Positions 15,752 to 23,670 of a stretch of DNA of 29,737 nucleotides are shown in pieces. A model generated the notes under the pieces. That model saw only the letters and a list, made by a program, of their open reading frames with translations. It was not told the origin of the DNA and ran no database searches. A program made the translations under genes and the position numbers. How positions within the stretch are numbered: the stretch's first letter is position 1; each line of letters begins with the position of its first letter. The stretch covers positions 1-29,737 of the forward strand of contig JAFVGB010000011.1 of NCBI GenBank assembly GCA_017475185.1. The letters run 5' to 3'. Source of the DNA: Clostridia bacterium (GTDB taxonomy: Bacteria > Bacillota_A > Clostridia > TANB77 > CAG-508).

Positions 15752-15889
15752 ATAAAAACTTTAGATTTATTTTTCATATTTTTATTTTTAAATTTATTAA
15801 TCAATTTCTATTTTATTTACACCTTTATAGATTTAAAAATTCTAAACAATAAACAAGGTGCAAAATTAAAACTAAAAGGAGATTTATGA
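15752..15889 (+). CDS. Small single-pass membrane protein, apparent ATA start
   Basis: A 45-codon frame reading (M)KTLDLFFIFLFLNLL..., one hydrophobic helix (about residues 4-27) and a short basic C-terminus ending GAKLKLKGDL. A perfect AGGAGG (15741-15746) lies five bases before an ATA; the frame has no ATG, GTG or TTG before the helix and is closed by a stop about 15 codons upstream. Its TGA overlaps the ATG of the coupling ATPase gene (ATGA at 15886-15889), the typical arrangement of translationally coupled genes. Taken together a real gene with AUA initiation, or a recently mutated ATG, is more likely than chance, but the frame is short. Function unknown; it is probably part of the secretion complex. 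Confidence 0.5.
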   Translation: MKTLDLFFIFLFLNLLINFYFIYTFIDLKILNNKQGAKLKLKGDL

Positions 15890-17583
15890 AAAAAAGATTT
15901 TTATTTAATTTAATATTTTTACTAATATTTTTTATTATTGGATATTTCATCTTTTCACCAGTTTACAAATTAAACTCTGTTTATATTAATTATGGACTAT
16001 TTCCGTATGATATTTGTCAAAAACAACCACAATTATGGTCTGCGATAAAGTATATTTTTATTATTTCTTGTAGTATTAATCTTATAATTATATCTAACTT
16101 TATTTTTCCGAAATTTAATAACTTATATTCAAAAAAAGATAATAACCTTTCTTTTGAGAAAATTGATAAAAATAAACTAGCTTTATTAATAGGAAAAAAC
16201 GAAAAAAATAATTCTATAATAATTCCAGAAAAAGGATTATATCAAAATATGATAATTACTGGAACTATTGGTTCTGGCAAAACAAGTAGTGCAATGTATC
16301 CTTTTACAAAACAATTAATCTATTATAAAAATGATAATTCTGTTGAAAAAATAGGTATGCTAATTTTAGATGTTAAAGGAAATTATTATTTTCAAGTTGA
16401 AAAATTTTGTGAATCATTTAATAGAACAGAAGATTTAATTATTATCGAACTAGGTGGCAAATATAAATATAATCCATTAAATAAACCTAATTTAAAAGCA
16501 TCTGTATTGGCTAATAGATTAAAAACTATTTTATTATTATTTTCAGAAAATAATTCAGAATCATATTGGCTTGATAAAGCAGAGCAAATTTTAGAACACT
16601 CTATTAAATTATGCAGATTATATAATAACAACTATGTCAATTTTAGTGAAATTCATAAATTAATAACAGACACTTCTTATTATTACGAAAAAATAAATTT
16701 ATTAAAAGATAAATTTCAAAATAATTATTTTAATAATAATGATTGTTATGATTTATTAACTTCAATTACTTTTTTTGAAAATGAATTTCTAAAATTAGAT
16801 CAACGCACTATGTCAATTTTAAAATCTGAAATTACAAGAATAACCAATTGTTTTATCTCAGATTATGATGTATTGCACACATTTAATCCAGAAAAAAATG
16901 AAGAAAATTTTTATGGATTAAATGATATTTTAGATAAAGGAAAAATTGTTGTTTTAAATATGAATATTTCAGAATATAAAAATTTATCAAAAATAATTGC
17001 AGCATATTTAAAATTAGATTTTCAAACAGAGGTATTATCAAATTTAGCAAAAAACAAGATTTCAAGAACAGTTGCTTTTATTTCTGATGAATATCATGAA
17101 TATGTAACATCAACAGATGCCGATTTTTTTGCTCAAAGTAGAGAGGCAAAATGCATCAATATAGTTGCAACACAAAGCTATACCTCATTATTAAAAACAT
17201 TAAATAACGAATCCACGGTTAAAGTAATAATTCAAAATTTAATTAATAAAATCTGGCTTCGCACTGATGATTCATTTACAATCGAAGAAGCCCAAAAACA
17301 AATTGGAAAAGAAGATAAAGAAAAAATTTCTAGAAGTATCTCAGAAAACGCTAAAGAAACAGTTTATAATTATTTTACAAAATCACTTAATTCAAAAAAT
17401 TCCAGCATAACAGAAAGCATTAATTCCGTAATACAACATGACTTTATTTTCGATACAAATTATTTCACTCAAAATTTAGACACTTTTAATTGTATTGCAT
17501 TTTTATCAACTGGAAACTCTATTCTACCTCCACAAAAAATTGAATTAATTCCTTATTTTAAAAATGATGAATTATATTTATAA
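15886..17583 (+). CDS. Type IV secretion coupling ATPase, VirD4/TraG/TraD family
   Basis: A 565-residue protein with two N-terminal membrane helices (about 6-24 and 54-75), then a RecA-like ATPase domain: Walker A GTIGSGKTSS (126-135), LILDVKGNY (159-167) corresponding to the DPKGE-type motif of coupling proteins, Walker B AFISDEYHEYV (397-407), and the REAKCINIVATQS segment (419-431) typical of VirD4/TraG. Such proteins form hexamers at the inner membrane and feed DNA or protein substrate to a type IV secretion channel. The length and topology fit. The start follows AAAGGAG and overlaps the stop of the small upstream frame. Downstream genes code for likely channel parts. No relaxase, the usual DNA substrate partner, is visible. 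The family is secure; the cargo is unknown. Confidence 0.88.
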   Translation: MKKRFLFNLIFLLIFFIIGYFIFSPVYKLNSVYINYGLFPYDICQKQPQLWSAIKYIFIISCSINLIIISNFIFPKFNNLYSKKDNNLSFEKIDKNKLALLIGKNEKNNSIIIPEKGLYQNMIITGTIGSGKTSSAMYPFTKQLIYYKNDNSVEKIGMLILDVKGNYYFQVEKFCESFNRTEDLIIIELGGKYKYNPLNKPNLKASVLANRLKTILLLFSENNSESYWLDKAEQILEHSIKLCRLYNNNYVNFSEIHKLITDTSYYYEKINLLKDKFQNNYFNNNDCYDLLTSITFFENEFLKLDQRTMSILKSEITRITNCFISDYDVLHTFNPEKNEENFYGLNDILDKGKIVVLNMNISEYKNLSKIIAAYLKLDFQTEVLSNLAKNKISRTVAFISDEYHEYVTSTDADFFAQSREAKCINIVATQSYTSLLKTLNNESTVKVIIQNLINKIWLRTDDSFTIEEAQKQIGKEDKEKISRSISENAKETVYNYFTKSLNSKNSSITESINSVIQHDFIFDTNYFTQNLDTFNCIAFLSTGNSILPPQKIELIPYFKNDELYL

Positions 17584-17593
17584 TTATGGTTTA

Positions 17594-17614
17594 TAGGTTT
17601 ATCCTTAAAACCTA
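17594..17614 (+). promoter_or_regulatory. Hairpin in the pilin gene leader
   Basis: TAGGTTT (17594-17600) pairs with AAACCTA (17608-17614). The loop contains TCCTTA, exactly complementary to TAAGGA of the pilin gene's ribosome binding site about 20 bases further on. It could influence translation of the pilin relative to the coupling ATPase. Confidence 0.35.
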
Positions 17615-17639
17615 AATCTATTATATAAGGACTGATTAT

Positions 17640-18002
17640 ATGACTTCAAAAAACAAATATAATAAAATGAACAAAAATTATTTAATTATTTTTTTATCAT
17701 TAATTATTATTTTTATTTTTTTATTCTCAAATATTTCATTTGCAGCATATCCAAAATTAATTTCAACTTTAAATTCCGCATTTGAAAAAATAGAATCTTG
17801 GATGGTAAGTCTCGCAACTCCTGCGGCTGCAGTTGCTGTGGCTAGTGGCGTATTTATGAAAAAGTTTAGTTTTGGTGATGATGAAAGAATGCGAATTGGT
17901 AAAAAATTAATTCGTACTTCACTTATTTCGTATGCACTAATTCTTGTTATAGATTTAGTATTATCTACTATACAAAATTTACTATCTTCTAATGTACAAT
18001 AA
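17640..18002 (+). CDS. Candidate T4SS pilin, VirB2/TrbC-like
   Basis: A 120-residue protein with a signal-like hydrophobic segment (about 14-33) ending NISFAA, where cleavage is likely, and a mature part with two hydrophobic helices: SLATPAAAVAVASGVFM and SLISYALILVIDLVLSTI, separated by a charged turn (KKFSFGDDERMRIGKKLIR). Two-helix small proteins with a processed leader, located between the coupling ATPase and a VirB6-like gene, are typical VirB2/TrbC/Maff2-like pilins. The sequence itself is divergent, so the call rests on topology and gene order. The start follows TAAGGA; an in-frame ATG at residue 10 is an alternative. Confidence 0.6.
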   Translation: MTSKNKYNKMNKNYLIIFLSLIIIFIFLFSNISFAAYPKLISTLNSAFEKIESWMVSLATPAAAVAVASGVFMKKFSFGDDERMRIGKKLIRTSLISYALILVIDLVLSTIQNLLSSNVQ

Positions 18003-18022
18003 AGAAAGGAATTAATTAAATC

Positions 18023-18904
18023 ATGCAACAAACTCAAACATCAATTATACAAACAATAACCAATACTATTAATACTTTATTTTCTTCTCTTTTTTCATCA
18101 ATTGATAACAATGTTTATTCTATTTTAGATGATTTAATATTTATTAATACAGATATATTAAATGATAAATTTATGAATTCTTTTTTTGGAACTTCATCAA
18201 CAACTGGATTATTAATATTAGCAAATTCACTATTAGTTGGTTTTGCAATTTTTTATATAGTAAGATATGCATATTCACATTATACCTCATCTGAAACTGA
18301 ACAACCTTTTCAATTTATTTTTAAATTATTTATTTATGCTATTTTAGCAAATTCTTCTTATTTTTTAATAGAGCAATTATTAAATATAAATTCTTTAATT
18401 TCTCTTGCAATACGAGAAATTGGAGAAACCATTTTTAATTGTAATATTAGTTTTTCTGAATTAATTTCAAAACTGGATAACGTAGTAACCACAGACATCA
18501 GTAATTTAAATGTTTTTTCATTAGACGGATTATTAAAAAGTTTTATTTCAATTAATTTGTTAAATCTATTATTTACATATTCTTTAAGATATATAATTTT
18601 AAAAGTTTTTATTTTAATTACCCCTTTTGCAATTTTAACTTTAATTAATACCTCAACATCTTGGTTTTTTAAATCCTGGTTTAAAGCCCTTCTTTCCTTA
18701 TTGCTTCTGCAGTCTTTTGTAGCTTTGATATTATTAATTACTTTTTCAATAGATTTTTCATCAACAGATATTTTATCAAAAGTATTTTTAGTTGGATCTA
18801 TATATGCATTAACCAAAGCAAATTCGTATATACGTGAACTAATAGGTGGCATTTCAACCGATGTTTCTACAAATATCAGTTCTTTACGTTATTTATTAAA
18901 ATAA
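18023..18904 (+). CDS. Polytopic T4SS channel protein, VirB6/TrbL-like
   Basis: A 293-residue protein with a polar N-terminus, then about six hydrophobic segments: TGLLILANSLLVGFAIFYIV (about 60-80), FIFKLFIYAILANSSYFLI (about 95-114), LLNLLFTYSLRYIILKVFIL and the following ITPFAILTLI, a pair of amphipathic pieces including STSWFFKSWFKALLSLLLLQ, and a last hydrophobic segment. The order of segments and the aromatic FKSWFKALLSLLLLQSF motif match VirB6/TrbL/CD0411-type inner-membrane channel proteins. It lies 20 bases after the pilin gene and before a PrgI-like gene, exactly as in Tn1549/CTn-type conjugation modules. The start follows AAAGGAATT. Confidence 0.72.
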   Translation: MQQTQTSIIQTITNTINTLFSSLFSSIDNNVYSILDDLIFINTDILNDKFMNSFFGTSSTTGLLILANSLLVGFAIFYIVRYAYSHYTSSETEQPFQFIFKLFIYAILANSSYFLIEQLLNINSLISLAIREIGETIFNCNISFSELISKLDNVVTTDISNLNVFSLDGLLKSFISINLLNLLFTYSLRYIILKVFILITPFAILTLINTSTSWFFKSWFKALLSLLLLQSFVALILLITFSIDFSSTDILSKVFLVGSIYALTKANSYIRELIGGISTDVSTNISSLRYLLK

Positions 18905-18941
18905 TTATTTTTTATAAATTAATATGTTAGGAGTGTTTACA

Positions 18942-19223
18942 ATGAACTTTATTATCCCACAAAATTATAAATTTAAAAATAAAATATTTGGATTAATTGA
19001 TTATCCAACTGCAATATTTAATATAGTTTGGAATGTTATTCTTTATTTTATATTGAAAAATATCAATATTGATGTTACAAAAAAAATATTTATATTTTCT
19101 TCTATATCTTTTCCTATATTTTTACTTACTATAATTGGGTTTAATAATGAATCTCCAATTTATGCATTTCGATATTTAATTAATTATTTTATTAAACCTA
19201 AGATTTATCTCTTTAAAAAATAG
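18942..19223 (+). CDS. Small T4SS membrane protein, PrgI/VirB3-like
   Basis: A 93-residue protein beginning MNFIIPQNYKFKNKIFG, with two hydrophobic segments (about 24-40 and 50-68) and a basic end. The N-terminal F-IPQN-K pattern, size and place after the VirB6-like gene fit the PrgI family, the Gram-positive counterpart of VirB3, which normally directly precedes or fuses to VirB4. Here no VirB4 follows: the next features are an AT-rich gap and the tRNA-Pro terminator. The start is at 18942 because TTAGGAG lies eight bases before that ATG; an ATG six codons upstream overlaps this site. The assignment is by context and topology. Confidence 0.6.
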   Translation: MNFIIPQNYKFKNKIFGLIDYPTAIFNIVWNVILYFILKNINIDVTKKIFIFSSISFPIFLLTIIGFNNESPIYAFRYLINYFIKPKIYLFKK

Positions 19224-19316
19224 GTTCACTATAAATAATTTGATATTTTTTATATTAAATAAAAATTTCTTAATTTATCTAAAAATAACTATATAATTTT
19301 ATTTTATTATTATAAT

Positions 19317-19345
19317 AAAAAAAGAAGAATTCTTACGAATTCTTC
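19317..19345 (-). terminator. Terminator of tRNA-Pro
   Basis: On the minus strand GAAGAATTC / GAATTCTTC (19345-19337 with 19332-19324), loop of four, followed by seven T (19323-19317). Confidence 0.82.
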
Positions 19346-19350
19346 AAAAC

Positions 19351-19426
19351 TGGTCGAGGCGACAGGGATCGAACCTGCGACCTCATGGTCCCAAACCACG
19401 CGCGCTACCAACTGCGCTACGCCTCG
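19351..19426 (-). tRNA. tRNA-Pro(TGG)
   Basis: Acceptor CGAGGCG/CGCCTCG, D-stem GCGC, anticodon stem CGTGG/CCATG with loop TTTGGGA (anticodon TGG, reads CCA), T-loop TTCGATC, encoded CCA. Confidence 0.95.
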
Positions 19427-19457
19427 ATTAATTTTTTTGTCTAATTAAGACTAATAT

Positions 19458-19486
19458 AATATAACACAATCCAATACATTTTTCAA
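19458..19486 (-). promoter_or_regulatory. Promoter of tRNA-Pro
   Basis: Minus strand TTGAAA (19481-19486), 17-base spacer, TATATT (19458-19463). Confidence 0.6.
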
Positions 19487-19525
19487 GTGTTTTTTAAAAA
19501 TTTTTTATAAAAAATCATTTTACTC

Positions 19526-19554
19526 TTGAAATTATATAAAAAAGAAGTTATAAT
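19526..19554 (+). promoter_or_regulatory. Promoter of tRNA-Arg(ACG)
   Basis: Plus strand TTGAAA (19526-19531), 17-base spacer, TATAAT (19549-19554), 13 bases before the tRNA. Confidence 0.78.
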
Positions 19555-19567
19555 AATATATAGTTTT

Positions 19568-19644
<77 letters not shown>

Positions 19645-19675
19645 AGAAAATTCTGCATAAATTTGCAGTATAACT

Positions 19676-19708
19676 AAAAAAAATCATTCAGCAATGAATG
19701 ATTTTTTT
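19676..19708. terminator. Bidirectional terminator after tRNA-Arg(ACG)
   Basis: Stem AAATCATTCA (19681-19690) / TGAATGATTT (19695-19704), loop GCAA, with A- and T-tracts. It serves the tRNA and the convergent Rieske gene. A small hairpin CTGCA/TGCAG lies just before it. Confidence 0.85.
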
Positions 19709-19714
19709 AGTTAT

Positions 19715-21229
19715 CTATTTATTTAAATCACTCTTTTCCAATCCTTTAACCGTTGGTTCCGTAATAATATTCCCCTTGTAATCATATCTAGAACCATGAC
19801 AAGGGCAATCCCATGTTTTTTCTAAATTATTCCATGTCACCAAACATCCTAAATGACCACAATATGGTTTTACTGCGTATATTTCTCCATTCTCTTTTTT
19901 ATATACGCCTACTTTGTCTCCATCTATTTCAATAATTCCACCATCTCCAAGAGGAATTGCATCAAATTCGTCTTTTGCAGGTTTAATTTTATTTATTAAC
20001 AGTGAATACGTACTTTCTTTTATCATATTTCCAAACTCTTTAATATTTTTTATTGGTTCTAACCTTGTTGCTTCATAAATATCTGCATATTTATTTTCAT
20101 TTTCTGAAATCATATCAGATATTATCATACCAGCCACATGGGATGTACTCATTCCCCACTTTTTAAAACCTGTTGCAACATATATGTTTGGTAATATATT
20201 TGAAAACTCTCCAATATATGGAACTTTATCTAAAGTAACACAATCCTCTGTCGTCCATTTAAATTTTACTTCAGCATTTGGATAATAACTTTTTATATAG
20301 TTTTCCAAATTCGTGTAACTATCTTCAATTTTTCCATCAGCTTGTCCTGTTCTATGCCCCGAACCTGCAATAATTAATAATTCCCTATCTTCATATTTTG
20401 CAGTTCTAAAAGATATAACAGGATTACAAGATTGAATATACATTCCATCTATAATTTTATTTTTATTTAAATCAACTGCAATAGCATATGATTTATCTTG
20501 ATACATTTTACTAAAATACATTCCTGGAAAATTTTTAATTGGATAATGTGTACATATTACAACTTTATTTGCTCTAACATAATTACTTTCCGTAGATACT
20601 TTATAAAAATCGCCCTTATTTTCTATATCAATAACCTTACTGTTTTCATAAATTCTGCATCCCATTTTTTTCAATATTTTAAATAATCCAAGCGTATATT
20701 TTCTTGAATTAAATTGTGCTTGATTTTTAAATTTTATTGCACCTGTTATTTTCTCTACAGGGATATTTACATTTTCCACAAATTCTGCATCATATCCTAT
20801 TCGATTTAAAGTATCCAATTCTTCCATTATCTTTTCTTTTTCACTTTCATTAGTAGAAAAAACATAAGCATCTTTTTTTTCGTAATCACAATTTATTTTT
20901 TCTTCCTTTATTATCTGCTCTGCTAACTTTATTCCTTCCTCATTTGATTCTAAATATTTTCTTGCAAATTCTATACCATTTTCATTTTCTAAATATCTGT
21001 AAAATAGACCATGTTGACTAGTTAATTTTGCAGTAGAATTTGCAGTAACTCCCATACAAACCTTGTCTTTTTCTAGAACAACTACATCATATCCTTTCTT
21101 AGTTAGTAAATATGCTGTTACGGCCCCTGTAATTCCACCTCCTATCACACATATATCTGCCTTTTCATTATCTTCTAATTTTTTATAATTAGTTTTCTCG
21201 CTATTCTCTATCCATAATGATCTCTCCAT
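19715..21229 (-). CDS. FAD-dependent oxidoreductase with C-terminal Rieske domain
   Basis: A 504-residue protein similar in layout to Bacillus YhfW. The N-terminal DAO-type FAD domain has VIGGGITGAVTAYLL (28-42) for ADP binding, and the C-terminus carries a Rieske [2Fe-2S] centre with ligands C457, H459, C475 and H478 plus the disulphide cysteines C462 and C477 (CGHLGC ... CPCHGS). Electrons from an amine or hydroxy substrate could pass from flavin to the cluster; the true substrate of this family is not established. The start follows AAGGAGGAAATAAA. It begins one base after the stop of the HtrA-like gene, so the two probably form an operon, which hints at an envelope- or redox-stress role. 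No break or missing ligand was seen. Confidence 0.9.
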   Translation of the reverse strand: MERSLWIENSEKTNYKKLEDNEKADICVIGGGITGAVTAYLLTKKGYDVVVLEKDKVCMGVTANSTAKLTSQHGLFYRYLENENGIEFARKYLESNEEGIKLAEQIIKEEKINCDYEKKDAYVFSTNESEKEKIMEELDTLNRIGYDAEFVENVNIPVEKITGAIKFKNQAQFNSRKYTLGLFKILKKMGCRIYENSKVIDIENKGDFYKVSTESNYVRANKVVICTHYPIKNFPGMYFSKMYQDKSYAIAVDLNKNKIIDGMYIQSCNPVISFRTAKYEDRELLIIAGSGHRTGQADGKIEDSYTNLENYIKSYYPNAEVKFKWTTEDCVTLDKVPYIGEFSNILPNIYVATGFKKWGMSTSHVAGMIISDMISENENKYADIYEATRLEPIKNIKEFGNMIKESTYSLLINKIKPAKDEFDAIPLGDGGIIEIDGDKVGVYKKENGEIYAVKPYCGHLGCLVTWNNLEKTWDCPCHGSRYDYKGNIITEPTVKGLEKSDLNK

Positions 21230-21230
21230 T

Positions 21231-22442
21231 TTATTTCCTCCTTGTTAATTTAACTTCAATATTTTTTTCTCTATTATTTCTCAAAACGCTCAAAACTACT
21301 GTATCCCCAACATTTTTTGAATATATATATTCTCTTAAATCACACATCTTTTTTAGACTTATTTCGTCTATTTTTGTTATAATATCTCCTATTTCTAATC
21401 CACTATTAAATACCGGTGAATCAAGTGATATTTGAGCAACATATATTCCATTATCAAATTTTATATTAGAATCTAAATACGGAATAACATTTTTATCATA
21501 TGCAAAAATTCCAATAGTAGCTTCTTCGAATTTTCCTTCTGTTTCTAATTTTTGGATTATTGGTTTTATTACATTAATTGGTACAGCAAATCCAATCCCA
21601 TCTGCTGAAGTAATTTTAACTGTGTTAATTCCTATAATTTCTCCTTTATTATTAATTAATGGTCCTCCACTATTTCCAGGATTTATCGTCGCATCAGTTT
21701 GTATTAAATTGGACATATATATTTCCTTCTCATCATTTAAATCATTTAAAATGTCTGATTTCCCTAAGGATTGTTCGTTTTCTTTAAAAATAATTGTCCT
21801 ATTTAATGCACTTACTATTCCAGATGTTACTGTTTTTTGAAATTCAAATCCTATAGGATTTCCTATTGCATATACAGTTTCTCCTACATTAATATTATTT
21901 GAATCCCCAAGTTTTGCATAATTAACACACTTCATGTTTATTTTTATTATTGACAAATCCAAATTTGTATCTGACCAAACAACATTAGCATTATAATTCT
22001 TACCATCTTCCATAGTAATATAGCAACTACTATTTTTACTTCCAGAAACATGTTCATTTGTCAAAATATATCCTTTTTCAGATACGATAACTCCACTTCC
22101 AATTCCTATTTTTGATATCCCATCAGTAGTAAAAATTGTATTTCCTTTATCTTTAATTTTGGATACACCTACAACACAATTAGTGGCATTTTCTAACATT
22201 TGCGTTATTGTTAAATCTTCTTTATTTTTTTCTGATATTGTTTCTGAAAGACGTTCAGCTCTTACATTATTATAATTCGAAATATCTATTCTTGAGTATA
22301 TTTGATACAATCTAAATAATATTAAAATGAGAATTAATATTACCACTGATATAAAAGTATTTCTTTTTAATTTTCTTTTTTGTTTTGAATAGATATACAA
22401 AATAATCACTCCTAATACAATTAATTCACTCATATGAACCAT
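21231..22442 (-). CDS. HtrA/DegP-like S1C serine protease with PDZ domain, membrane-anchored
   Basis: A protein of about 404 residues with two closely spaced hydrophobic segments near the N-terminus, then a trypsin-like domain with the triad His in LTNEHV, Asp in TNLDLSII and Ser in GNSGGPL, and a C-terminal PDZ domain (SPVFNSGLEIGDIITKI). Members degrade or refold damaged exported proteins. The start is uncertain: the ATG at 22442 (or 22433) is the first ATG consistent with the divergent neighbour, but the only Shine-Dalgarno-like AAGGA is 15 bases away and is better spaced to an in-frame ATA at about 22448. The open frame extends further upstream only by overlapping the dnaD-like gene, which is implausible. 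Confidence 0.88.
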   Translation of the reverse strand: MVHMSELIVLGVIILYIYSKQKRKLKRNTFISVVILILILILFRLYQIYSRIDISNYNNVRAERLSETISEKNKEDLTITQMLENATNCVVGVSKIKDKGNTIFTTDGISKIGIGSGVIVSEKGYILTNEHVSGSKNSSCYITMEDGKNYNANVVWSDTNLDLSIIKINMKCVNYAKLGDSNNINVGETVYAIGNPIGFEFQKTVTSGIVSALNRTIIFKENEQSLGKSDILNDLNDEKEIYMSNLIQTDATINPGNSGGPLINNKGEIIGINTVKITSADGIGFAVPINVIKPIIQKLETEGKFEEATIGIFAYDKNVIPYLDSNIKFDNGIYVAQISLDSPVFNSGLEIGDIITKIDEISLKKMCDLREYIYSKNVGDTVVLSVLRNNREKNIEVKLTRRK

Positions 22443-22521
22443 ATATATATCATTTTTTCCTTTTCTAGAAAATTTATACAAATAATATACGCAAACTAAT
22501 TCACAAATTTCTGTTTCAGTA

Positions 22522-22550
22522 TTGTAGATTTTGTAGTTTAATGATATAAT
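22522..22550 (+). promoter_or_regulatory. Promoter of the dnaD-like/dnaC-like operon
   Basis: Plus strand TTGTAG (22522-22527), 17-base spacer, TATAAT (22545-22550), 30 bases before the start codon. Confidence 0.65.
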
Positions 22551-22579
22551 TTGACAAAATTCACAATGGAGGGAGTAAT

Positions 22580-23599
22580 ATGAAACTAGAACAAAATGAC
22601 GCACCTTTTATTTTTTCATCAACATCACTACCAGATGTATTCTTTACTGAATACTTGTCATATGCTGATGGTAATTACATAAAAATATATTTATATTTAG
22701 TATTTCTTGCAAAATATGGCAAAGATATTAAAGTAAATGACTTAGCTAAAAAATTACAACTTCCATTAAAAACAATTCAGGACGGAATGAAATTTTGGGA
22801 AGAACAAAAAATTATTACTAAAAAAAATACAGGTTACGTATTAAATAACTTACAAGAAATTGAATTACACAAACTATATAACCCTAAAATCACATCATCT
22901 CCTGAAGAACTTGAAAAAACAGCAAAAAATCAATATCGTTCAAAAGCAATTGAAAACATTAACAATGAATTTTTCCAAGGTATAATGTCTCCTTCATGGT
23001 ATAGTGATATCGATTTATGGTTTAAAAAATATAGTTTTGATGAAGAAGTTATGATTGCCTTATTTAGATACTGTTTCAACCGTTCAGCATTGCACAGAAA
23101 TTATATTCAAACTGTTGCTGAAGCATGGGCGCAAAACAATATAAAAACTTTTAATGATTTGGAATTATACTCTGAAAAACAGGAAAAAATAAAATCTTTA
23201 TCAAGTATTATTTCTAAAAAATTAAATTTAAATAGACAGTTGTCACAGTATGAAGAAGGTTATGTAACAAGATGGAATATTGAATATGGATATAATTTTG
23301 ATATAATTGAAATGGCTTTGAAAAAAACTACATCTAAAACAAATTTTAATTTTGACTACTTGGACAAAATCTTAACAGATTGGCATGATAGAAAACTTAA
23401 AACTACATCTGATGTAAATACATATTTAGTGCAATCAAAGGCCAAAAGTCAAAACATAAAAAAATTAGAAAAGCAAACCGGATATACAAATTATGAGCAA
23501 AGGGAACGCTCAAATTGGGATGATTTTTATGCTAATACTTTAAATAACACAAATTTAGATAATAACATTTCTAATACTAACAACTTTAATAATTTATAA
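22580..23599 (+). CDS. DnaD-domain replication initiation protein
   Basis: A 339-residue protein with an N-terminal winged-helix region (about 20-90; YIKIYLYLVFLAKYGKDIKV, LAKKLQLPLKTIQDGMKFWEEQ) and two DnaD (DnaB_2) domains, recognisable by YCFNRSALHRNYIQTVAEAW and YLDKILTDWHDRKLKT, the conserved YxxxIxxxW type motif. The C-terminus is an Asn-rich tail. In Firmicutes, DnaD/DnaB proteins remodel the origin complex and help load the replicative helicase with a DnaC/DnaI partner. The next gene is such a loader, which supports this role. The start follows GGAGGGAG. Phage versions exist, but no phage genes are nearby. Confidence 0.9.
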   Translation: MKLEQNDAPFIFSSTSLPDVFFTEYLSYADGNYIKIYLYLVFLAKYGKDIKVNDLAKKLQLPLKTIQDGMKFWEEQKIITKKNTGYVLNNLQEIELHKLYNPKITSSPEELEKTAKNQYRSKAIENINNEFFQGIMSPSWYSDIDLWFKKYSFDEEVMIALFRYCFNRSALHRNYIQTVAEAWAQNNIKTFNDLELYSEKQEKIKSLSSIISKKLNLNRQLSQYEEGYVTRWNIEYGYNFDIIEMALKKTTSKTNFNFDYLDKILTDWHDRKLKTTSDVNTYLVQSKAKSQNIKKLEKQTGYTNYEQRERSNWDDFYANTLNNTNLDNNISNTNNFNNL

Positions 23600-23610
23600 A
23601 AATTTCAAAA

Positions 23611-23649
23611 AAGTAAAGCTTTATAAATTTAATTTATAAAGCTTTACTT
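23611..23649 (+). other. Perfect 17-bp hairpin between dnaD-like and dnaC-like genes
   Basis: Arms 23611-23627 and 23633-23649 around loop TTTAA. There is no T-tract after it, so it is not a standard terminator; it may stabilise the upstream mRNA or lower expression of the loader. Confidence 0.6.
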
Positions 23650-23670
23650 ATAAGATAGGATGTGAATAAA

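Noticed and set aside
15012..19426. The T4SS cluster lies between tRNA genes, so it could be a tRNA-integrated ICE.
   Set aside because: No integrase, excisionase or relaxase is present, and I could not find a direct repeat of a tRNA 3' end on the far side. The flanking tRNAs are different (Lys/Glu/Thr and Pro) and each has its own promoter and terminator.
22443..22604. N-terminal extension of the HtrA-like protein up to 22604.
   Set aside because: It would overlap the start of the divergent dnaD-like gene and its promoter, lacks a ribosome binding site, and its composition is unlike the rest of the protein.
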